This document shows, piece after piece, positions 8,849 to 19,161 of a stretch of DNA of 64,000 nt. The notes beneath the pieces were generated by a model. It searched no databases and was not told where the DNA came from. It saw nothing but the letters and a program-made list of their open reading frames with translations. The stretch covers positions 868,001 to 932,000 of the forward strand of contig NZ_AP019307.1 of assembly GCF_003945325.1 (NCBI RefSeq). The letters run 5' to 3'. Every line of letters starts with the position of its first letter. Position 1 is the first letter of the stretch. Source of the DNA: Nocardioides baekrokdamisoli. Lineage in GTDB: Bacteria; Actinomycetota; Actinomycetes; Propionibacteriales; Nocardioidaceae. The position numbers were made by a program, and so were the translations under genes.

Positions 8849-9217
8849 GTGACGTTCTATGACGAGATCGGTGGCGAGCCGACCATCCGCCGGATCGTCG
8901 ACACGTTCTACGAGGGCGTGGCGGCCGACCCGGTCCTCCGACCGATGTATCCGGAGGCCGATCTCGCGCCTGCCGCCGAGCGACTGACGCTGTTCCTCTG
9001 CCAGTACTGGGGCGGCCCGTCGACCTACAACGACCTGCGCGGGCACCCGCGGCTGCGGATCCGGCATGCGCCGTTCACAGTCAATGAGGACGCCCGCGAC
9101 CGTTGGCTGGGCCACTTCGCACAAGGGCTGGTGGCGGTCGATCTGACCGATCAGCAGCGCGCCGAGTTCTGGGCATACGTCACGCACGCAGCGAACTTCC
9201 TGCTGAACTCCGATTGA
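8849..9217 (+). CDS. glbO: group II truncated haemoglobin
   Basis: Small haem protein that binds O2 or NO and may detoxify NO or peroxide. From the GTG at 8849, set by GGGGAGA 8 nt upstream, it encodes 122 residues starting VTFYDEIGG. Visible markers are the Phe-Tyr pair early on (TFYEGV), YWGGP with the following Tyr, and the proximal His in LRIRHAPFTV; the Trp in RDRWLGHF and the C-terminal helix match the group II (trHbO) pattern. Its TGA stop (9215-9217) is the first three bases of a perfect 22-bp repeat array. Confidence 0.92.
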   Translation: MTFYDEIGGEPTIRRIVDTFYEGVAADPVLRPMYPEADLAPAAERLTLFLCQYWGGPSTYNDLRGHPRLRIRHAPFTVNEDARDRWLGHFAQGLVAVDLTDQQRAEFWAYVTHAANFLLNSD

Positions 9218-9280
9218 CAGATGCCGGGTCTCGGCCTGACAGATGCCGGGTCTCGGCCTGACAGATGCCGGGTCTCGGCG
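9215..9280. repeat. perfect 3 x 22-bp tandem repeat array
   Basis: Three units at 9215-9236, 9237-9258 and 9259-9280 are identical except for the final base; the core is ACAGATGCCGGGTCTCGG. The array fills the gap between the glbO stop and the permease stop at 9281, and it includes the glbO stop codon. It is inverted relative to the array at 7562. Confidence 0.95.
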
Positions 9281-11158
9281 TCAGCCCACGTGGACGTGGG
9301 GGCGCTTCTCCCGGTCTGGCTCGGCTCGACGCAGGACCTCGCGGGTCGTGGGAGCCACCTCCCCCACGCCGAGGAAGAAGAACCTGAGCAGGTTGCGTAC
9401 GGGATTGCCCTCGGTCCACTCGAAGTAGATGTGCGGGATCACGCCGCTCACGTCGCGGATGTGCAGCGTGAGGGCGGCCAGGGCGTTGGCCACCGAGACG
9501 CCCTTGACCCGCAGCACCCGGTAGTGACCGTGGACGGTGACGCCGCGGACCTTGAGCTTGCCCTGGAAGTCGGACGGATCCTGGACATAGACCTCGACGA
9601 AGATGATGTCCTCGTCCGGGAGGTCATTGTCGGCGATCATCTGCCGCAGTTTGTCGAGGTACTCGTCCTCGTCGAGAGCGTCGGGCTCGTTGGCGATGAG
9701 GCGGATCCGGCGGCGCGCGGTGTCGCGTACGAACCGCTCCGCCTTCTCGTCCATCCGGACCTCGACGGTACGCAGCTCGAAGCCACGCATGATCCGCGAG
9801 ACCAGCGATACCAGCACGATCCCGCCGATGAAGGCGAAGGAGATCTTCACGCCGTCGGGGCGCTCGATCATGTTGTTGGCTGTCGTGTAGATGAAGACCG
9901 CGGCGATGAAGCCGTAGATGACGGTGAGCTTCTTCTCGCGCTTCCTGTACGCGGACAGCGTCACCGCGACCGCCGCAGACGTCATCAACACCAGCACGCC
10001 GGTGGCGTACGCACCACCCTGCTTGTCGACGTTGGCGTCGAACTGCCACGTGATGAAGAAGGCGACCGCGGTGATGACGACGACGAGCGGACGCGTCGCA
10101 GCGGCCCACTCCGGCGACATGCCGTACCGCGGGAGGTAGCGCGGAATGAGGTTGAGCATGCCCGCCATCGCGGACGCACCGGCGAACCAGAGGATGAGGA
10201 TGGTCGAGACGTCGTAGACCGACCCGAAGCCGTTGCCGAGGTCGCTGTGGGCAAGGTACGCGAGCGCGCGACCGTATGCCGGCCCACCCTCCTGGAACGC
10301 GCTCTGCGGGATCAGGATCGCGGCGACAAAGGAACTCGTGATGAGCAGGACGCTCATGATGATGGCGGCGGTGGTGAGCAGCTTCCGGGCTCCGCTGATC
10401 CGCCCGGTCGGGACCGCTTCGGTATCGGTGGACAGACCCCTGATCTGCGGCATCACCGCGACCCCGGTCTCGAACCCGGACATGCCCAATGCCAGCTTCG
10501 GGAAGAGCAGGATCGCGACCCCGATCATCGCGAAGACGTTGCCGTGGGCCTTGAAGAGCGCATCGTTCCAGTTCGACACCATCTCGGGGTGCATGACGAT
10601 GCGCCGCAGTCCGTCACCGATGACGACGACGTTCAGGACCAGGTAGACCCCGACCAGGACGACGGCGATGCCGATCGCTTCCTTGAAGCCACGGAAGAAC
10701 ACCGCACCCAGACCGGCCAGCAGCGCCAGGGTCACCAGCTCCGGATGGTCGGCGATCACATGCGGCACCAGCGGGTTCTTCGAGACGTGCGCTGCCGCGT
10801 CGGCAGCAGACAGCGTCATCGTGATGACCCAGGACGTCGCCGCGAAGCCGAGCAGGGCCAGGACGAGCAACTTGCCCTTCCACGCGGTGAGCAGACGTTC
10901 GAGCATCGCCACCGAACCCTCGCCGTGGGGCGACTCGGCGGCGACCCGGTGATAGACCGGCAACGCTCCGAACAGGGTGAGCAGGACCAGGACGATCGTC
11001 GCGATCGGGGACAGCACACCGGCGGCCAGCGCGGCGATGCCGGGCGCGTACCCCAACGTCGAGAAGTAGTCGAGGCCGGTCAGGCACATCACGCGCCACC
11101 ATGCGTGCTGGTCCTCGTGCTCGTTGGCCTCGACGGATTCAGCGACTTCGGTTGTCAC
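9281..11158 (-). CDS. APC-superfamily permease with cytoplasmic tail, paralogue 1
   Basis: Predicted 12-helix inner-membrane transporter of 625 residues. The first helix carries [13 protein letters not shown], resembling the substrate-binding unwound helix of APC and KUP/KimA transporters; [14 protein letters not shown] and [16 protein letters not shown] are further family blocks. Residues from about 460 form a soluble tail ([18 protein letters not shown], then [11 protein letters not shown], ending PHVHVG). The next gene upstream is a close paralogue, and the kdp potassium system follows that, so K+ or another cation is a plausible substrate; amino acids are the default annotation. It ends directly against the 22-bp repeat array. 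Confidence 0.75.
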   Translation of the reverse strand: MTTEVAESVEANEHEDQHAWWRVMCLTGLDYFSTLGYAPGIAALAAGVLSPIATIVLVLLTLFGALPVYHRVAAESPHGEGSVAMLERLLTAWKGKLLVLALLGFAATSWVITMTLSAADAAAHVSKNPLVPHVIADHPELVTLALLAGLGAVFFRGFKEAIGIAVVLVGVYLVLNVVVIGDGLRRIVMHPEMVSNWNDALFKAHGNVFAMIGVAILLFPKLALGMSGFETGVAVMPQIRGLSTDTEAVPTGRISGARKLLTTAAIIMSVLLITSSFVAAILIPQSAFQEGGPAYGRALAYLAHSDLGNGFGSVYDVSTILILWFAGASAMAGMLNLIPRYLPRYGMSPEWAAATRPLVVVITAVAFFITWQFDANVDKQGGAYATGVLVLMTSAAVAVTLSAYRKREKKLTVIYGFIAAVFIYTTANNMIERPDGVKISFAFIGGIVLVSLVSRIMRGFELRTVEVRMDEKAERFVRDTARRRIRLIANEPDALDEDEYLDKLRQMIADNDLPDEDIIFVEVYVQDPSDFQGKLKVRGVTVHGHYRVLRVKGVSVANALAALTLHIRDVSGVIPHIYFEWTEGNPVRNLLRFFFLGVGEVAPTTREVLRRAEPDREKRPHVHVG

Positions 11159-11201
11159 GCCCTAAGAGTGCTGCATCACCGAGCCACGCGCACAACTGAT
11201 G

Positions 11202-11235
11202 GGCTGAGATGTGCGATTTGTCGCACTTCTCAGCC
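11202..11235. promoter_or_regulatory. hairpin between the two permease genes
   Basis: Arms of 15 bp (11202-11216 and 11221-11235) with one mismatch and a TTTG loop; the core reads GTGCGA-TTTG-TCGCAC. It lies 43-77 nt upstream of the permease 1 start and 65 nt past the permease 2 stop. It could be an attenuator, terminator or repressor site; there is no T tract. Confidence 0.6.
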
Positions 11236-11299
11236 TGCCAGTGCCGCCGGTCGGCGGATGCGATGTCGTGGTCCGGGCGGTGGAACTCCTGTTCTGGGG

Positions 11300-13192
11300 T
11301 CAGCCGACGTGAACGTGTGGGCGGCGGGATCGGTCTGGTTCGGCGCGGCGCAGCACCTCACGGGTGGTCGGTGCCACCTCTCCCTGGCCGAGGAAGAAGA
11401 ACTTGACCAGGTTCTGGACCGGGTTGCCCTCGGTCCATTCGAAGTAGATGTGCGGAATGGCATCCGTCTCGTCACGGATGTGGAGCATCACGGCCGCGAG
11501 CGAGTTGGAGATCGACGGGGCATCGAGCCGCAGCACCCGATAGTGACCGTGGACCGTGACACCGTGCACGTGGATCGACCCCTGGAAGTCCGACGGGTCC
11601 GTGACGTGCACCTCGACGAAGATGATGTCCTCGTCCGGGAGGTCGTTGTCGGCCACCATCTGCCGCATCTTGTCGATGTACTCGTCCTCGTCCAACGCGT
11701 CGGGCTCGTTGGCGATCAGGCGGATCCGGCGGCGCGCGGTGTCGCGTACGAACCGGAGCGCCCGCTGATCCATGTGCACGTCCACGGCCCGCAGCTCGAA
11801 GGAGCGGCCGATCCGCGACAGCAGCGAGACCAGGATGATCGCGCCGATGAAGCACGCGCCGATCTTGAGGCCGTCGGGCCGCTCGATGCAGTTGTTGACG
11901 GTCGTGTACGCGAAGACGACCGAGACCACCGCGAAGAACACGGTGAGCTTCCGCTGCCGCGCACGGCGGGCGGCGAGCGTGACGGCCACAGCTGCCGAGG
12001 ACATCAGGACCAGGACGCCCGTGGCGTACGCACCGCCCTGCTTGTCGACGTTGGCCTGGAAGATCCAGGTGATCAGGAACGCGACCGCGGTGATCACGAG
12101 CACCAGCGGCCGGGTCGCGCCGGCCCACTTCGGCGACATGCCGTACCGCGGCAGGTAACGCGGGATGAGGTTCAACAGCCCGGCCATCGCCGAGGCTCCG
12201 GCGAACCACAGGATCAGGATCGTCGAGAGGTCGTACGCCGTCCCGAAGCCGCTGCCGAGGTTGTGGTGCGCCAGCCAGGCGAGGGCTCGACCGTTCGCGT
12301 CACCGTTCGTCACCGTGTCGAGCGGGATGAGCAGTGTGCAGACGACCGACGTCAGGATCAGGAACGCGCTCATGATGATCGCCGCGGCGGTCAGCATCTT
12401 CCTGGTGCCCTGGATCCGCCCGGCGGGGACGTTCGGGTCGTCGTCGGGGTGACCGACGACCTGCGGCATCACAGCCACACCGGTCTCGAAGCCCGACATG
12501 CCGAGAGCGAGTTTCGGGAACGCCACGAGCGAGAACCCGATCACCAGCCAGATCGAGGATCCGTGGGCGTGCAGCATCGCGTGCCACCACTGGCCTCCGT
12601 TGAGCACGGGGTGCCCGCGGAAGATCTCCCAGAAACCGTCGACGACGACGACCGCATTCAGGACGAGATACACCGCCACCAGGACGACCGCGATGCCGAT
12701 GGCCTCCCGGAAGCCCCTCAGGAACACGGCACCTAGCAGGGCCAGCAGGACGAACGTGATCGCCTCGGGGTTGTGGGCGATCCACGACGGTGCGTGCGGA
12801 TTTTCAGCGAGGTGGGCGGCGCCGTCCGCCGCTGACAAGGTCATCGTGATGATGAAGTCGGTCGCCGCGAAGCCCAGCAGCATCAGGACGAAGAGCTTCC
12901 CCTTCCAGAAGCCGAGCAGCCGTTCGAGCATCGCGATCGAACCCTGCCCGTGCGGCGACTCCTGAGCCACACGGCGGTAGACCGGCAGCGCGCCGAGCAG
13001 GGTGAGCAGGACCAACACGACGGTGGCGATCGGCGAGGCGAGTCCGGCGGCGGCAACAGCGATGCCGGGCGCGTATCCGAGGCTGGAGAAGTAGTCGACA
13101 CCGGTCAGGCACATCACCCGGTACCACTTCTGGGGACGATGTTCCGAATGTTGTTCGGGGGCTTCCACCGCCGGCGCTACAGCTACCACCAT
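11300..13192 (-). CDS. APC-superfamily permease with cytoplasmic tail, paralogue 2
   Basis: A 630-residue transporter clearly duplicated from its neighbour: both share [23 protein letters not shown] first helices, [23 protein letters not shown], the [18 protein letters not shown] segment and the final [10 protein letters not shown]...PHVHVG. It differs most in the loop between the helices near residue 190-230. It lies directly downstream of kdpE with a 75-bp gap that contains a 12-mer also found upstream of kdpF, which suggests control by KdpE. No partner subunit is visible. A potassium role is inference; the fold assignment is firm. Confidence 0.75.
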   Translation of the reverse strand: MVVAVAPAVEAPEQHSEHRPQKWYRVMCLTGVDYFSSLGYAPGIAVAAAGLASPIATVVLVLLTLLGALPVYRRVAQESPHGQGSIAMLERLLGFWKGKLFVLMLLGFAATDFIITMTLSAADGAAHLAENPHAPSWIAHNPEAITFVLLALLGAVFLRGFREAIGIAVVLVAVYLVLNAVVVVDGFWEIFRGHPVLNGGQWWHAMLHAHGSSIWLVIGFSLVAFPKLALGMSGFETGVAVMPQVVGHPDDDPNVPAGRIQGTRKMLTAAAIIMSAFLILTSVVCTLLIPLDTVTNGDANGRALAWLAHHNLGSGFGTAYDLSTILILWFAGASAMAGLLNLIPRYLPRYGMSPKWAGATRPLVLVITAVAFLITWIFQANVDKQGGAYATGVLVLMSSAAVAVTLAARRARQRKLTVFFAVVSVVFAYTTVNNCIERPDGLKIGACFIGAIILVSLLSRIGRSFELRAVDVHMDQRALRFVRDTARRRIRLIANEPDALDEDEYIDKMRQMVADNDLPDEDIIFVEVHVTDPSDFQGSIHVHGVTVHGHYRVLRLDAPSISNSLAAVMLHIRDETDAIPHIYFEWTEGNPVQNLVKFFFLGQGEVAPTTREVLRRAEPDRSRRPHVHVG

Positions 13193-13242
13193 TCAAGCCT
13201 GAGGCAGCGCGCCTCACGGCACAGCATCGAGACCCGTCAAGA

Positions 13243-13254
13243 AACCGTTAAGAA
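13243..13254 (+). promoter_or_regulatory. candidate KdpE-binding 12-mer upstream of permease 2
   Basis: AACCGTTAAGAA, identical to the 12-mer upstream of kdpF at 21019-21030. Here it forms part of an 11-bp-spaced direct repeat, TCAAGAA-ACCG-TTAAGAA, the usual layout of OmpR-family sites. It is 51-62 nt upstream of the permease 2 start, in reverse orientation to the gene. Confidence 0.5.
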
Positions 13255-13267
13255 AAGCCAGCCGGCG

Positions 13268-13948
13268 TCACGGCTCGAGGGTGTACCCCAGCCCGCTGGA
13301 GGTCACCAGGTGCCGCGGGTGCGCCGGGTCGTCCTCGAGTTTGCGACGCAGTTGAGCGGCGTACACGCGCAGATAGTTCGTCTCCCGGGCGTACGCAGGG
13401 CCCCAGACCTCCCGCAGGATCTGCTCGCGCGGCACCAACTTGCCGGCGTTGCGGGCAAGCAACTCCAGGAACGCCCACTCGGTCGGCGTCAGGCGTACGT
13501 CCGCTCCAGCCTTCGCCACGCGCTTGCGTGCGAAGTCGATCTCCAGGTCGCCGATCTCCAGGACGACGACGCTCTCGGCCTGCGTGTCCTGCCCGCGGCG
13601 TACGGCCGCCCGCAGTCGTGCCATCAGCTCGTTCATCGCGAACGGCTTGGTGACGTAGTCGTCGGCACCGAGATCGAGCGCCTCGATCTTGTCCTCACCA
13701 TGCTGACGTGCCGAGAGCACCACGACGGGGACCTTCGTCCAGCCACGCAGGCCGGCCAGCACCTCGGTGCCGTCCATGTCGGGCAGGCCGAGATCGAGGA
13801 CGACCACCTCGGGGTGGAAGCGCGCTGCTGCCTCGAGACCGCTGGCTCCGTCGTGGGCGGTCTCGACCTCCCAGCCTGCAGCGCGCAGGTTGACCGCCAG
13901 CGCGCGCGCCAGTGCCGGTTCGTCATCGATGACCAGAACTCGATTCAT
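13268..13948 (-). CDS. kdpE: Kdp response regulator
   Basis: OmpR-family transcription factor that activates the kdp operon under K+ limitation or osmotic stress. Residues 1-120 are the receiver domain, with the acidic pair DDE, phospho-acceptor Asp in VVVLDLGLPDMDG, Thr/Ser in VVLSAR and Lys in DDYVTKPFA. Residues 130-226 are the winged-helix DNA-binding domain, ending GLGYTLEP. Its ATG overlaps the kdpD stop (ATGA at 13945-13948), so the sensor and regulator are coupled. Confidence 0.97.
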   Translation of the reverse strand: MNRVLVIDDEPALARALAVNLRAAGWEVETAHDGASGLEAAARFHPEVVVLDLGLPDMDGTEVLAGLRGWTKVPVVVLSARQHGEDKIEALDLGADDYVTKPFAMNELMARLRAAVRRGQDTQAESVVVLEIGDLEIDFARKRVAKAGADVRLTPTEWAFLELLARNAGKLVPREQILREVWGPAYARETNYLRVYAAQLRRKLEDDPAHPRHLVTSSGLGYTLEP

Positions 13949-16452
13949 CGCGCTCCCCCCGTTTCTGCCTGCGGCACCGAGACCACCATCGTCAGACCTC
14001 CACCCGGTGTCTCCTCAGCCGACAGGCCCACCGCCATGGCCTCGCTCAGGCCGCGCGCGACCGCCAGGCCAAGACCCAGCCCACCCGGAGAGGTGTCGTC
14101 CAGCCGCTGGAAGGGCTCGAACATCTTCTCGCGGAGGTCGGGTGAGATGCCGGGGCCGTGGTCGACCACCAGGACTTCAACCCTCCCCGGGACGACATTG
14201 GCCTGCAGGGCCACCCGCCCGCCATGGGAGACCCTCACCGCATTGCTGACGAGGTTGGCGATGACCCGCTCCAGCAGTCCCGGGTCGCACAGGACGAGCG
14301 GTACGTCCTCATCGACGTCGAGCGAGACCGTGCCGTGACCAGCGATGGCTCGCGGCAGGATCTCGTCCAGGCTCAGCGGGACCAGGGTCGGTCGCAGCAG
14401 GCCCGCCTCGAGCCGGGAGAGATCCAGAAGGTTGTCGATGAGTTGCTCCAGTTGGCGGGTCGACTCCTTCGCAGCTCCGACCAGGACCGCTCGGTCCTCC
14501 TCGGAGACAACGGGGACCGCGAGTCCGTCGACGGAGGCACGCATCGTCGCCAACGGCGTACGCAGGTCGTGGGAGACGGCGCGCAGGAGGGCAGTGGTCA
14601 TCGCTTCGGCGCGCTCCAGGGCTGTGGCCCGATCCGCATGCTCCCGCAGTCTGCGGTACTCCAGCACCAACGACACGTGCACCGCGAAAGCCTCCAGCAC
14701 GCGTTGATCGCCGGCACGCAGATGGGGTCCGCGCAGCGCCAGGATGTGGTCGCCGTCGACCTCCACCTGGGTGTCGCCCGGATGCGGGCGATCGGGCATG
14801 CCGACACCGGCACCGGACACCCGTTCCCACCCGGAGTCCTTGCGCCGCAACAAGACGGCGGCCTGTTGGCCGAACGTCTCCCGTACGCGTTGCACGACCG
14901 CGTCGGCGGTGTCCTGACCGGTGAGTACGGACCGCGACAGCGCGGTCATCGTGGCCGCCTCCGTTCGGGCGCGTACCGCGTCCTCCGCTCTCCGCGCCGC
15001 CCGGTCGACCACCGTGGCCACGCCGATCGCCACAAGGCTGAAGATCGTCAGCGCCGTGATGTCGCGCGGATCGCTGATCGTGAACCGGCGCAACGGCGGG
15101 CTGAACCACCAGTTCAGGCTCAGGAAGCTCACACCCGCAGCCAGGATCGCTGGCCACAGCCCACCGATCAGGGCGACCAGCACGGTGCCGGCAAGCAGCA
15201 TTTGGCCGGCCACCGGCAGTTGCGTGCTCGGGTCGGCCTCGCCGTGTTGCAGCCACCACGACATCCCGACCGGAAGTGCGATCGCCAGCATCCAGCCGAC
15301 GAGGGTGCGCCTCCAGTTGAGGGCCGACGCACGCCGCTTCCGCAGCACCGGCGCGACGCCTTCGTGTGGCACCAGGTGGACATCGATGGAGCCCGCGGAG
15401 GCAGCCACCCGGTCCCCGGTCGTGCCCGAGAACATGCGGGTCAAGCGGCCGTGCGTGGACACCCCGACGACGACCATCGTCGCGTTGGTCGCCACGGCGA
15501 AGTCGACGACTGCTGCCGAGACGTCGTCGCCGACGATGGAATGGAAGGTGCCGCCCAGCGAAGACGTCAGCGCCTGCATGCTCGCGAGCGTTCGCCCACC
15601 GCTCCGCGCGAGCCCGTCGTCGGTGACCACGTGCACCGCCAGAAGATCCGAACCCGCAGCACGCTGCGCAAGACGCGCGCCTCGACGCAGCAGGGCTTCG
15701 CTCTCGGGCCCTCCCGTCACCGCCACCACGATGCGCTCCTTGGTGGGCCACGGGTGCGAGATCTGGTGCGCGCGCCGGTAGTCCCCCAGTGCGTCGTCGA
15801 CCCGGTCGGCCAACCACAGCAGGGCGAGTTCGCGCAGTGCGGTGAGATTGCCGACCCGGAAGAACGAGGTCAGCGAGGCATCGATCTTCTCCGGTTTGTA
15901 GATGTTGCCGTGAGCCATCCGGCGACGCAGGGCGTCCGGCGGCATGTCGACGAGTTGAATCTGGGCCGCGGTGCGTACGACCTCGTCCGGCACGGTCTCG
16001 CGCTGGCGTACGCCCGTGATCCGCTCGACCTCGTCGTTGAGTGACTCCAGGTGCTGGATGTTGACGGTGGTGATGACGTCGATCCCGGCGTCGAGGATCT
16101 GCTGGATGTCGGCCGACCGCTTCTCGTGCCTGCTGCCCGGAATGTTGGTGTGTGCCAGTTCGTCGACGCACACCACGGCCGGGCGACGCGCCAGTACGGC
16201 ATCGACGTCCAGTTCGGTGAACGTGCTGCCGCGATAGGACATCGTCCGCCGCGGCAGCACCTCGAGGCCGTCGACCTTGCCCGCCGTGTTCGGACGATCG
16301 TGGGTCTCGACGTACCCGACCACGACGTCGGTCCCACGTGAACAGCGGCGATGCGCCTCGTCGAGCATTGCGTACGTCTTGCCGACACCGGGAGCAGCAC
16401 CCAGATAGACGGTCAACCGCCCACGCCTGGGTGCTGCTCCCGAATCGGTCAT
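13945..16452 (-). CDS. kdpD: Kdp sensor histidine kinase
   Basis: Membrane sensor kinase of the Kdp system, 835 residues from ATG at 16452 (MTDSGAAPRRGRL; a longer frame upstream begins in a Cys/Ser-rich stretch overlapping the kdpC stop). Domains in order: KdpD N-terminal domain with Walker A GAAPGVGKTYAM and Walker B-like VVCVDELAHTN (residues 15-225), a universal-stress-protein domain (about 230-350), four clustered transmembrane helices (about 375-490), a GAF-like region, the dimerisation helix with His in AVSHDLRTPLA (about 640) and the HATPase domain with N box, DHGPGIS and GLGLGLAVARG. All catalytic motifs are intact. Confidence 0.97.
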   Translation of the reverse strand: MTDSGAAPRRGRLTVYLGAAPGVGKTYAMLDEAHRRCSRGTDVVVGYVETHDRPNTAGKVDGLEVLPRRTMSYRGSTFTELDVDAVLARRPAVVCVDELAHTNIPGSRHEKRSADIQQILDAGIDVITTVNIQHLESLNDEVERITGVRQRETVPDEVVRTAAQIQLVDMPPDALRRRMAHGNIYKPEKIDASLTSFFRVGNLTALRELALLWLADRVDDALGDYRRAHQISHPWPTKERIVVAVTGGPESEALLRRGARLAQRAAGSDLLAVHVVTDDGLARSGGRTLASMQALTSSLGGTFHSIVGDDVSAAVVDFAVATNATMVVVGVSTHGRLTRMFSGTTGDRVAASAGSIDVHLVPHEGVAPVLRKRRASALNWRRTLVGWMLAIALPVGMSWWLQHGEADPSTQLPVAGQMLLAGTVLVALIGGLWPAILAAGVSFLSLNWWFSPPLRRFTISDPRDITALTIFSLVAIGVATVVDRAARRAEDAVRARTEAATMTALSRSVLTGQDTADAVVQRVRETFGQQAAVLLRRKDSGWERVSGAGVGMPDRPHPGDTQVEVDGDHILALRGPHLRAGDQRVLEAFAVHVSLVLEYRRLREHADRATALERAEAMTTALLRAVSHDLRTPLATMRASVDGLAVPVVSEEDRAVLVGAAKESTRQLEQLIDNLLDLSRLEAGLLRPTLVPLSLDEILPRAIAGHGTVSLDVDEDVPLVLCDPGLLERVIANLVSNAVRVSHGGRVALQANVVPGRVEVLVVDHGPGISPDLREKMFEPFQRLDDTSPGGLGLGLAVARGLSEAMAVGLSAEETPGGGLTMVVSVPQAETGGAR

Positions 16453-16468
16453 GTGTGGATTGTGCCGG

Positions 16469-17086
16469 TCAACGATGCGTTGCGGCGTCGCGAACCGCGA
16501 TGTTGAGCAGCAGGACATTCACGTGCGGCTCGCCCAGCACGCCCCAGGTGCGGCCTGAGGTGTACGTCGCCACCAATTCGGTGACCTGCGGGATCGTCAG
16601 GCCGTTGGCCTTCGCGACCCGCGGGATCTGGATCGCGGCGTACGCCGGCGAGATGTCGGGGTCGAGGCCGGAGGCCGAGGACGTCGCGGCGTCCGGCGGC
16701 ACCTGGCTGATCGAGACGCCCTCGCGCTTGGCGATCGTCGCCTTCGCCTTCGCGATGGCCGCGACGAGGCGCGGGTCGTTGGGGCCGAGGTTCGTACCTG
16801 CTGTAGCAGTCATGTCGTAGCCACTGCCCGCTGCTGAGGGGCGCGGGTAGAACAGGCCGGGGTCTGTCGTCGGCTGGCCGATGACTGCGGAGCCGACGGC
16901 GTTGTGGGGGTTCGTGGTGTGTGCCCCTGTCGCGGTGACCAGCGAGCCGTTCGCACGCCAAGGCATCGCGACCTGGGCCGCGGCCGTCACGGCTAGCGGG
17001 TACGCCACGCCGCACACGACCGTGACGACGATCAGGACCCGCAGACCGGCCAGGGTGAAGCGAAAGAGTGAAACGAGATCCTTCAT
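16469..17086 (-). CDS. kdpC: K+-transporting ATPase subunit C
   Basis: Single-pass subunit that stabilises the KdpFABC complex. The 205 residues start at ATG 17086, preceded by TGAGGAG; an upstream in-frame start at 17101 overlaps this binding site and is unlikely. An N-terminal membrane helix (FTLAGLRVLIVVTVVCGVAYPLAV) is followed by the periplasmic domain containing SLVTATGAHTTNPHNAVGSA, FYPRPSAAG, ASGLDPDISPAYA and a C-terminal NVLLLNIAV. It sits 11 bp from kdpB and 16 bp from kdpD. Confidence 0.96.
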   Translation of the reverse strand: MKDLVSLFRFTLAGLRVLIVVTVVCGVAYPLAVTAAAQVAMPWRANGSLVTATGAHTTNPHNAVGSAVIGQPTTDPGLFYPRPSAAGSGYDMTATAGTNLGPNDPRLVAAIAKAKATIAKREGVSISQVPPDAATSSASGLDPDISPAYAAIQIPRVAKANGLTIPQVTELVATYTSGRTWGVLGEPHVNVLLLNIAVRDAATHR

Positions 17087-17097
17087 GTCCGTACTCC

Positions 17098-19161
17098 TCA
17101 CAGACCGGGGATGAGATGGATGCCGAGGTCGAGCAGCTTGATGCCCAGGAATGGTGCGATCAGGCCTCCGACGCCGTAGATGAGCAGGTTGCGCTTGAGC
17201 AGAGCGTCCGCTGAGGATGGGCGGTAGCGCACGCCCTTCAGCGCCAGCGGGATCAACGCCACGATGATGAGCGCGTTGAACACCACCGCGGACACGATCG
17301 CCGACTGGGGCGTCGCCAGATGCATGATGTTGAGCACCTTCAGTTGCGGGAAGGAAGCCACGAACATCGCCGGCAGGATCGCGAAGTACTTCGCGATGTC
17401 GTTGGCGATCGAGAAGGTGGTCAGGGCGCCCCGCGTGATCAGCAACTGCTTGCCGATCTCCACGATGTCGATGAGTTTCGTGGGGTCCGAATCAAGGTCG
17501 ACCATGTTCCCGGCCTCCTTGGCCGCGGTCGTACCCGTGTTCATCGCGACGCCCACGTCGGCCTGAGCCAACGCCGGCGCGTCGTTCGTACCGTCACCAC
17601 ACATCGCGACCATCCGACCGCCCCGTTGCTGCTCGCGAATGAGCGCCAACTTGTCCTCGGGCGTCGCCTCCGCGAGGAAGTCGTCGACCCCGGCCTCGGC
17701 GGCGATGGCCTTCGCCGTGACCGCGTTGTCACCTGTGATCATGACCGTCCGGATGCCCATCGCACGCAGCTCGTCGAACCGCTCGCGGATGCCTTCCTTG
17801 ACCACGTCCTTGAGGTGGATGACACCGAGTACGCGCGCCGCCGACCCAGCCTCCTGGACCGCCACGACCAGCGGCGTACCGCCGGCGGAACTGATCCCCA
17901 GGACGATGTCGTCGGTCGCATCGGGGACGGTGCCGCCGTTCTCGGCGACCCACGCGGTGACCGCCGATCCCGCACCCTTGCGGACCTGGAGGCCAGGTGC
18001 ATCGAGACCACTCATCCGGGTCATGGCCGAGAACTCGACCAGGACCGTACCCGCGGGAGCCGCGACGTCCGCCGAGATCAGTTCGACGATGCTGCGCCCC
18101 TCCGGGGTCTCGTCGGCGAGGCTCGAGAGTTTGGCGTACGTCTCGACGTCGGACTGGGTCACGCCAGGCACCGGCACCACCTCGGTGGCTCGCCGGTTTC
18201 CGTACGTGATCGTGCCGGTCTTGTCGAGGAGGAGGACGTCGACGTCGCCCGCAGCCTCGACCGCACGACCCGACATCGCGAGCACGTTGCGGCGTACGAG
18301 GCGATCCATGCCGGCGATGCCGATCGCGCTCAGCAGAGCCCCGATCGTGGTGGGGATCAGGCAGACCATGAGCGCGGTCAGCACGATCCAGGACTGGTGC
18401 GCGTGGCTGTAGTCCGCCTGGTAGTAGAGCGTTCCGCAGACCACCAGGAAGATCGCGGTGAGGCTGGCCAGCAGGACGTTCAGGGCGATCTCGTTGGGTG
18501 TCTTCTGGCGCTCGGATCCCTCGACGAGAGCGATCATCCTGTCGACGAACGAGTGGCCGGGTTCGGAGGTGATCCGGACCGCGATCTCGTCGGACAGGAC
18601 CGTCGTGCCTCCGGTCACGGCGCTCCGGTCACCGCCCGATTCACGGATCACCGGCGCCGACTCCCCGGTCACGGCTGATTCGTCGACCGAGGCGACACCC
18701 TCGATGACGTCACCGTCTCCGGGGATCCGCTCCCCCGCCGTGACGAGAACGACATCACCGGCTCGCAGCGCCGCCGAGGAGACGACCTCCACGGTCCCGT
18801 CGGAGGCACGCCGACGAGCCGTCGTCTCCTCCTGGAGAGCCCGCAGACTCGCGGCCTGTGCCTTGCCCCGACCCTCGGCGACGGACTCAGCGAGCGTCCC
18901 GAAGAGCACGGTGAGCCAGAGCCAGAACGTGACCAGCCATCCCATGACGCTCGCATCGAGGATCGACATGACGGTGGTCGCCACGGCGCCGATCTCGACG
19001 ACGAGCATGACGGGCGTCTGCCACAGCGCCCGGGGGTCGAGCTTGCGCAGGGCGCCCGGAACGGCCTGGACGAACTGCGCCGCGTTGAGGACCGACTGAC
19101 TGGAGACCTGGGCGTGTTCGTGCGTGTTCATGCTGTGCGCATTCGTGTCGAGTGTGGTCAT
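17098..19161 (-). CDS. kdpB: K+-transporting ATPase subunit B
   Basis: P-type ATPase subunit that powers potassium import. From ATG 19161 ([10 protein letters not shown]) it has 687 residues. The actuator TGES-type loop ([15 protein letters not shown]), phosphorylation motif DKTGTITYG, nucleotide-domain sequences and the hinge [20 protein letters not shown] are all present, with helices before and after. The start overlaps the kdpA stop by 4 bp (ATGA at 19158-19161). The N-terminal extension before the first conserved block (about 40 residues) is longer than in enteric KdpB. Confidence 0.97.
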   Translation of the reverse strand: MTTLDTNAHSMNTHEHAQVSSQSVLNAAQFVQAVPGALRKLDPRALWQTPVMLVVEIGAVATTVMSILDASVMGWLVTFWLWLTVLFGTLAESVAEGRGKAQAASLRALQEETTARRRASDGTVEVVSSAALRAGDVVLVTAGERIPGDGDVIEGVASVDESAVTGESAPVIRESGGDRSAVTGGTTVLSDEIAVRITSEPGHSFVDRMIALVEGSERQKTPNEIALNVLLASLTAIFLVVCGTLYYQADYSHAHQSWIVLTALMVCLIPTTIGALLSAIGIAGMDRLVRRNVLAMSGRAVEAAGDVDVLLLDKTGTITYGNRRATEVVPVPGVTQSDVETYAKLSSLADETPEGRSIVELISADVAAPAGTVLVEFSAMTRMSGLDAPGLQVRKGAGSAVTAWVAENGGTVPDATDDIVLGISSAGGTPLVVAVQEAGSAARVLGVIHLKDVVKEGIRERFDELRAMGIRTVMITGDNAVTAKAIAAEAGVDDFLAEATPEDKLALIREQQRGGRMVAMCGDGTNDAPALAQADVGVAMNTGTTAAKEAGNMVDLDSDPTKLIDIVEIGKQLLITRGALTTFSIANDIAKYFAILPAMFVASFPQLKVLNIMHLATPQSAIVSAVVFNALIIVALIPLALKGVRYRPSSADALLKRNLLIYGVGGLIAPFLGIKLLDLGIHLIPGL

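Noticed and set aside
7645..9217. Integrated mobile element between the inverted repeat arrays
   Set aside because: No transposase, integrase or target duplication is visible; the arrays alone do not prove insertion.
9215..9280. CRISPR array
   Set aside because: The 22-bp units are directly adjacent with no spacers and there are no cas genes.
9221..12736. 1171-codon open frame on the plus strand
   Set aside because: It runs antisense through both permease genes and is rich in Arg, Asp, Val and His, as expected of a GC-rich shadow frame; no domain is recognisable.
13226..13241. Third copy of the 22-bp repeat (GAGACCCGTCAAG)
   Set aside because: Only the GAGACCCG word matches, and the rest belongs to the candidate KdpE site.
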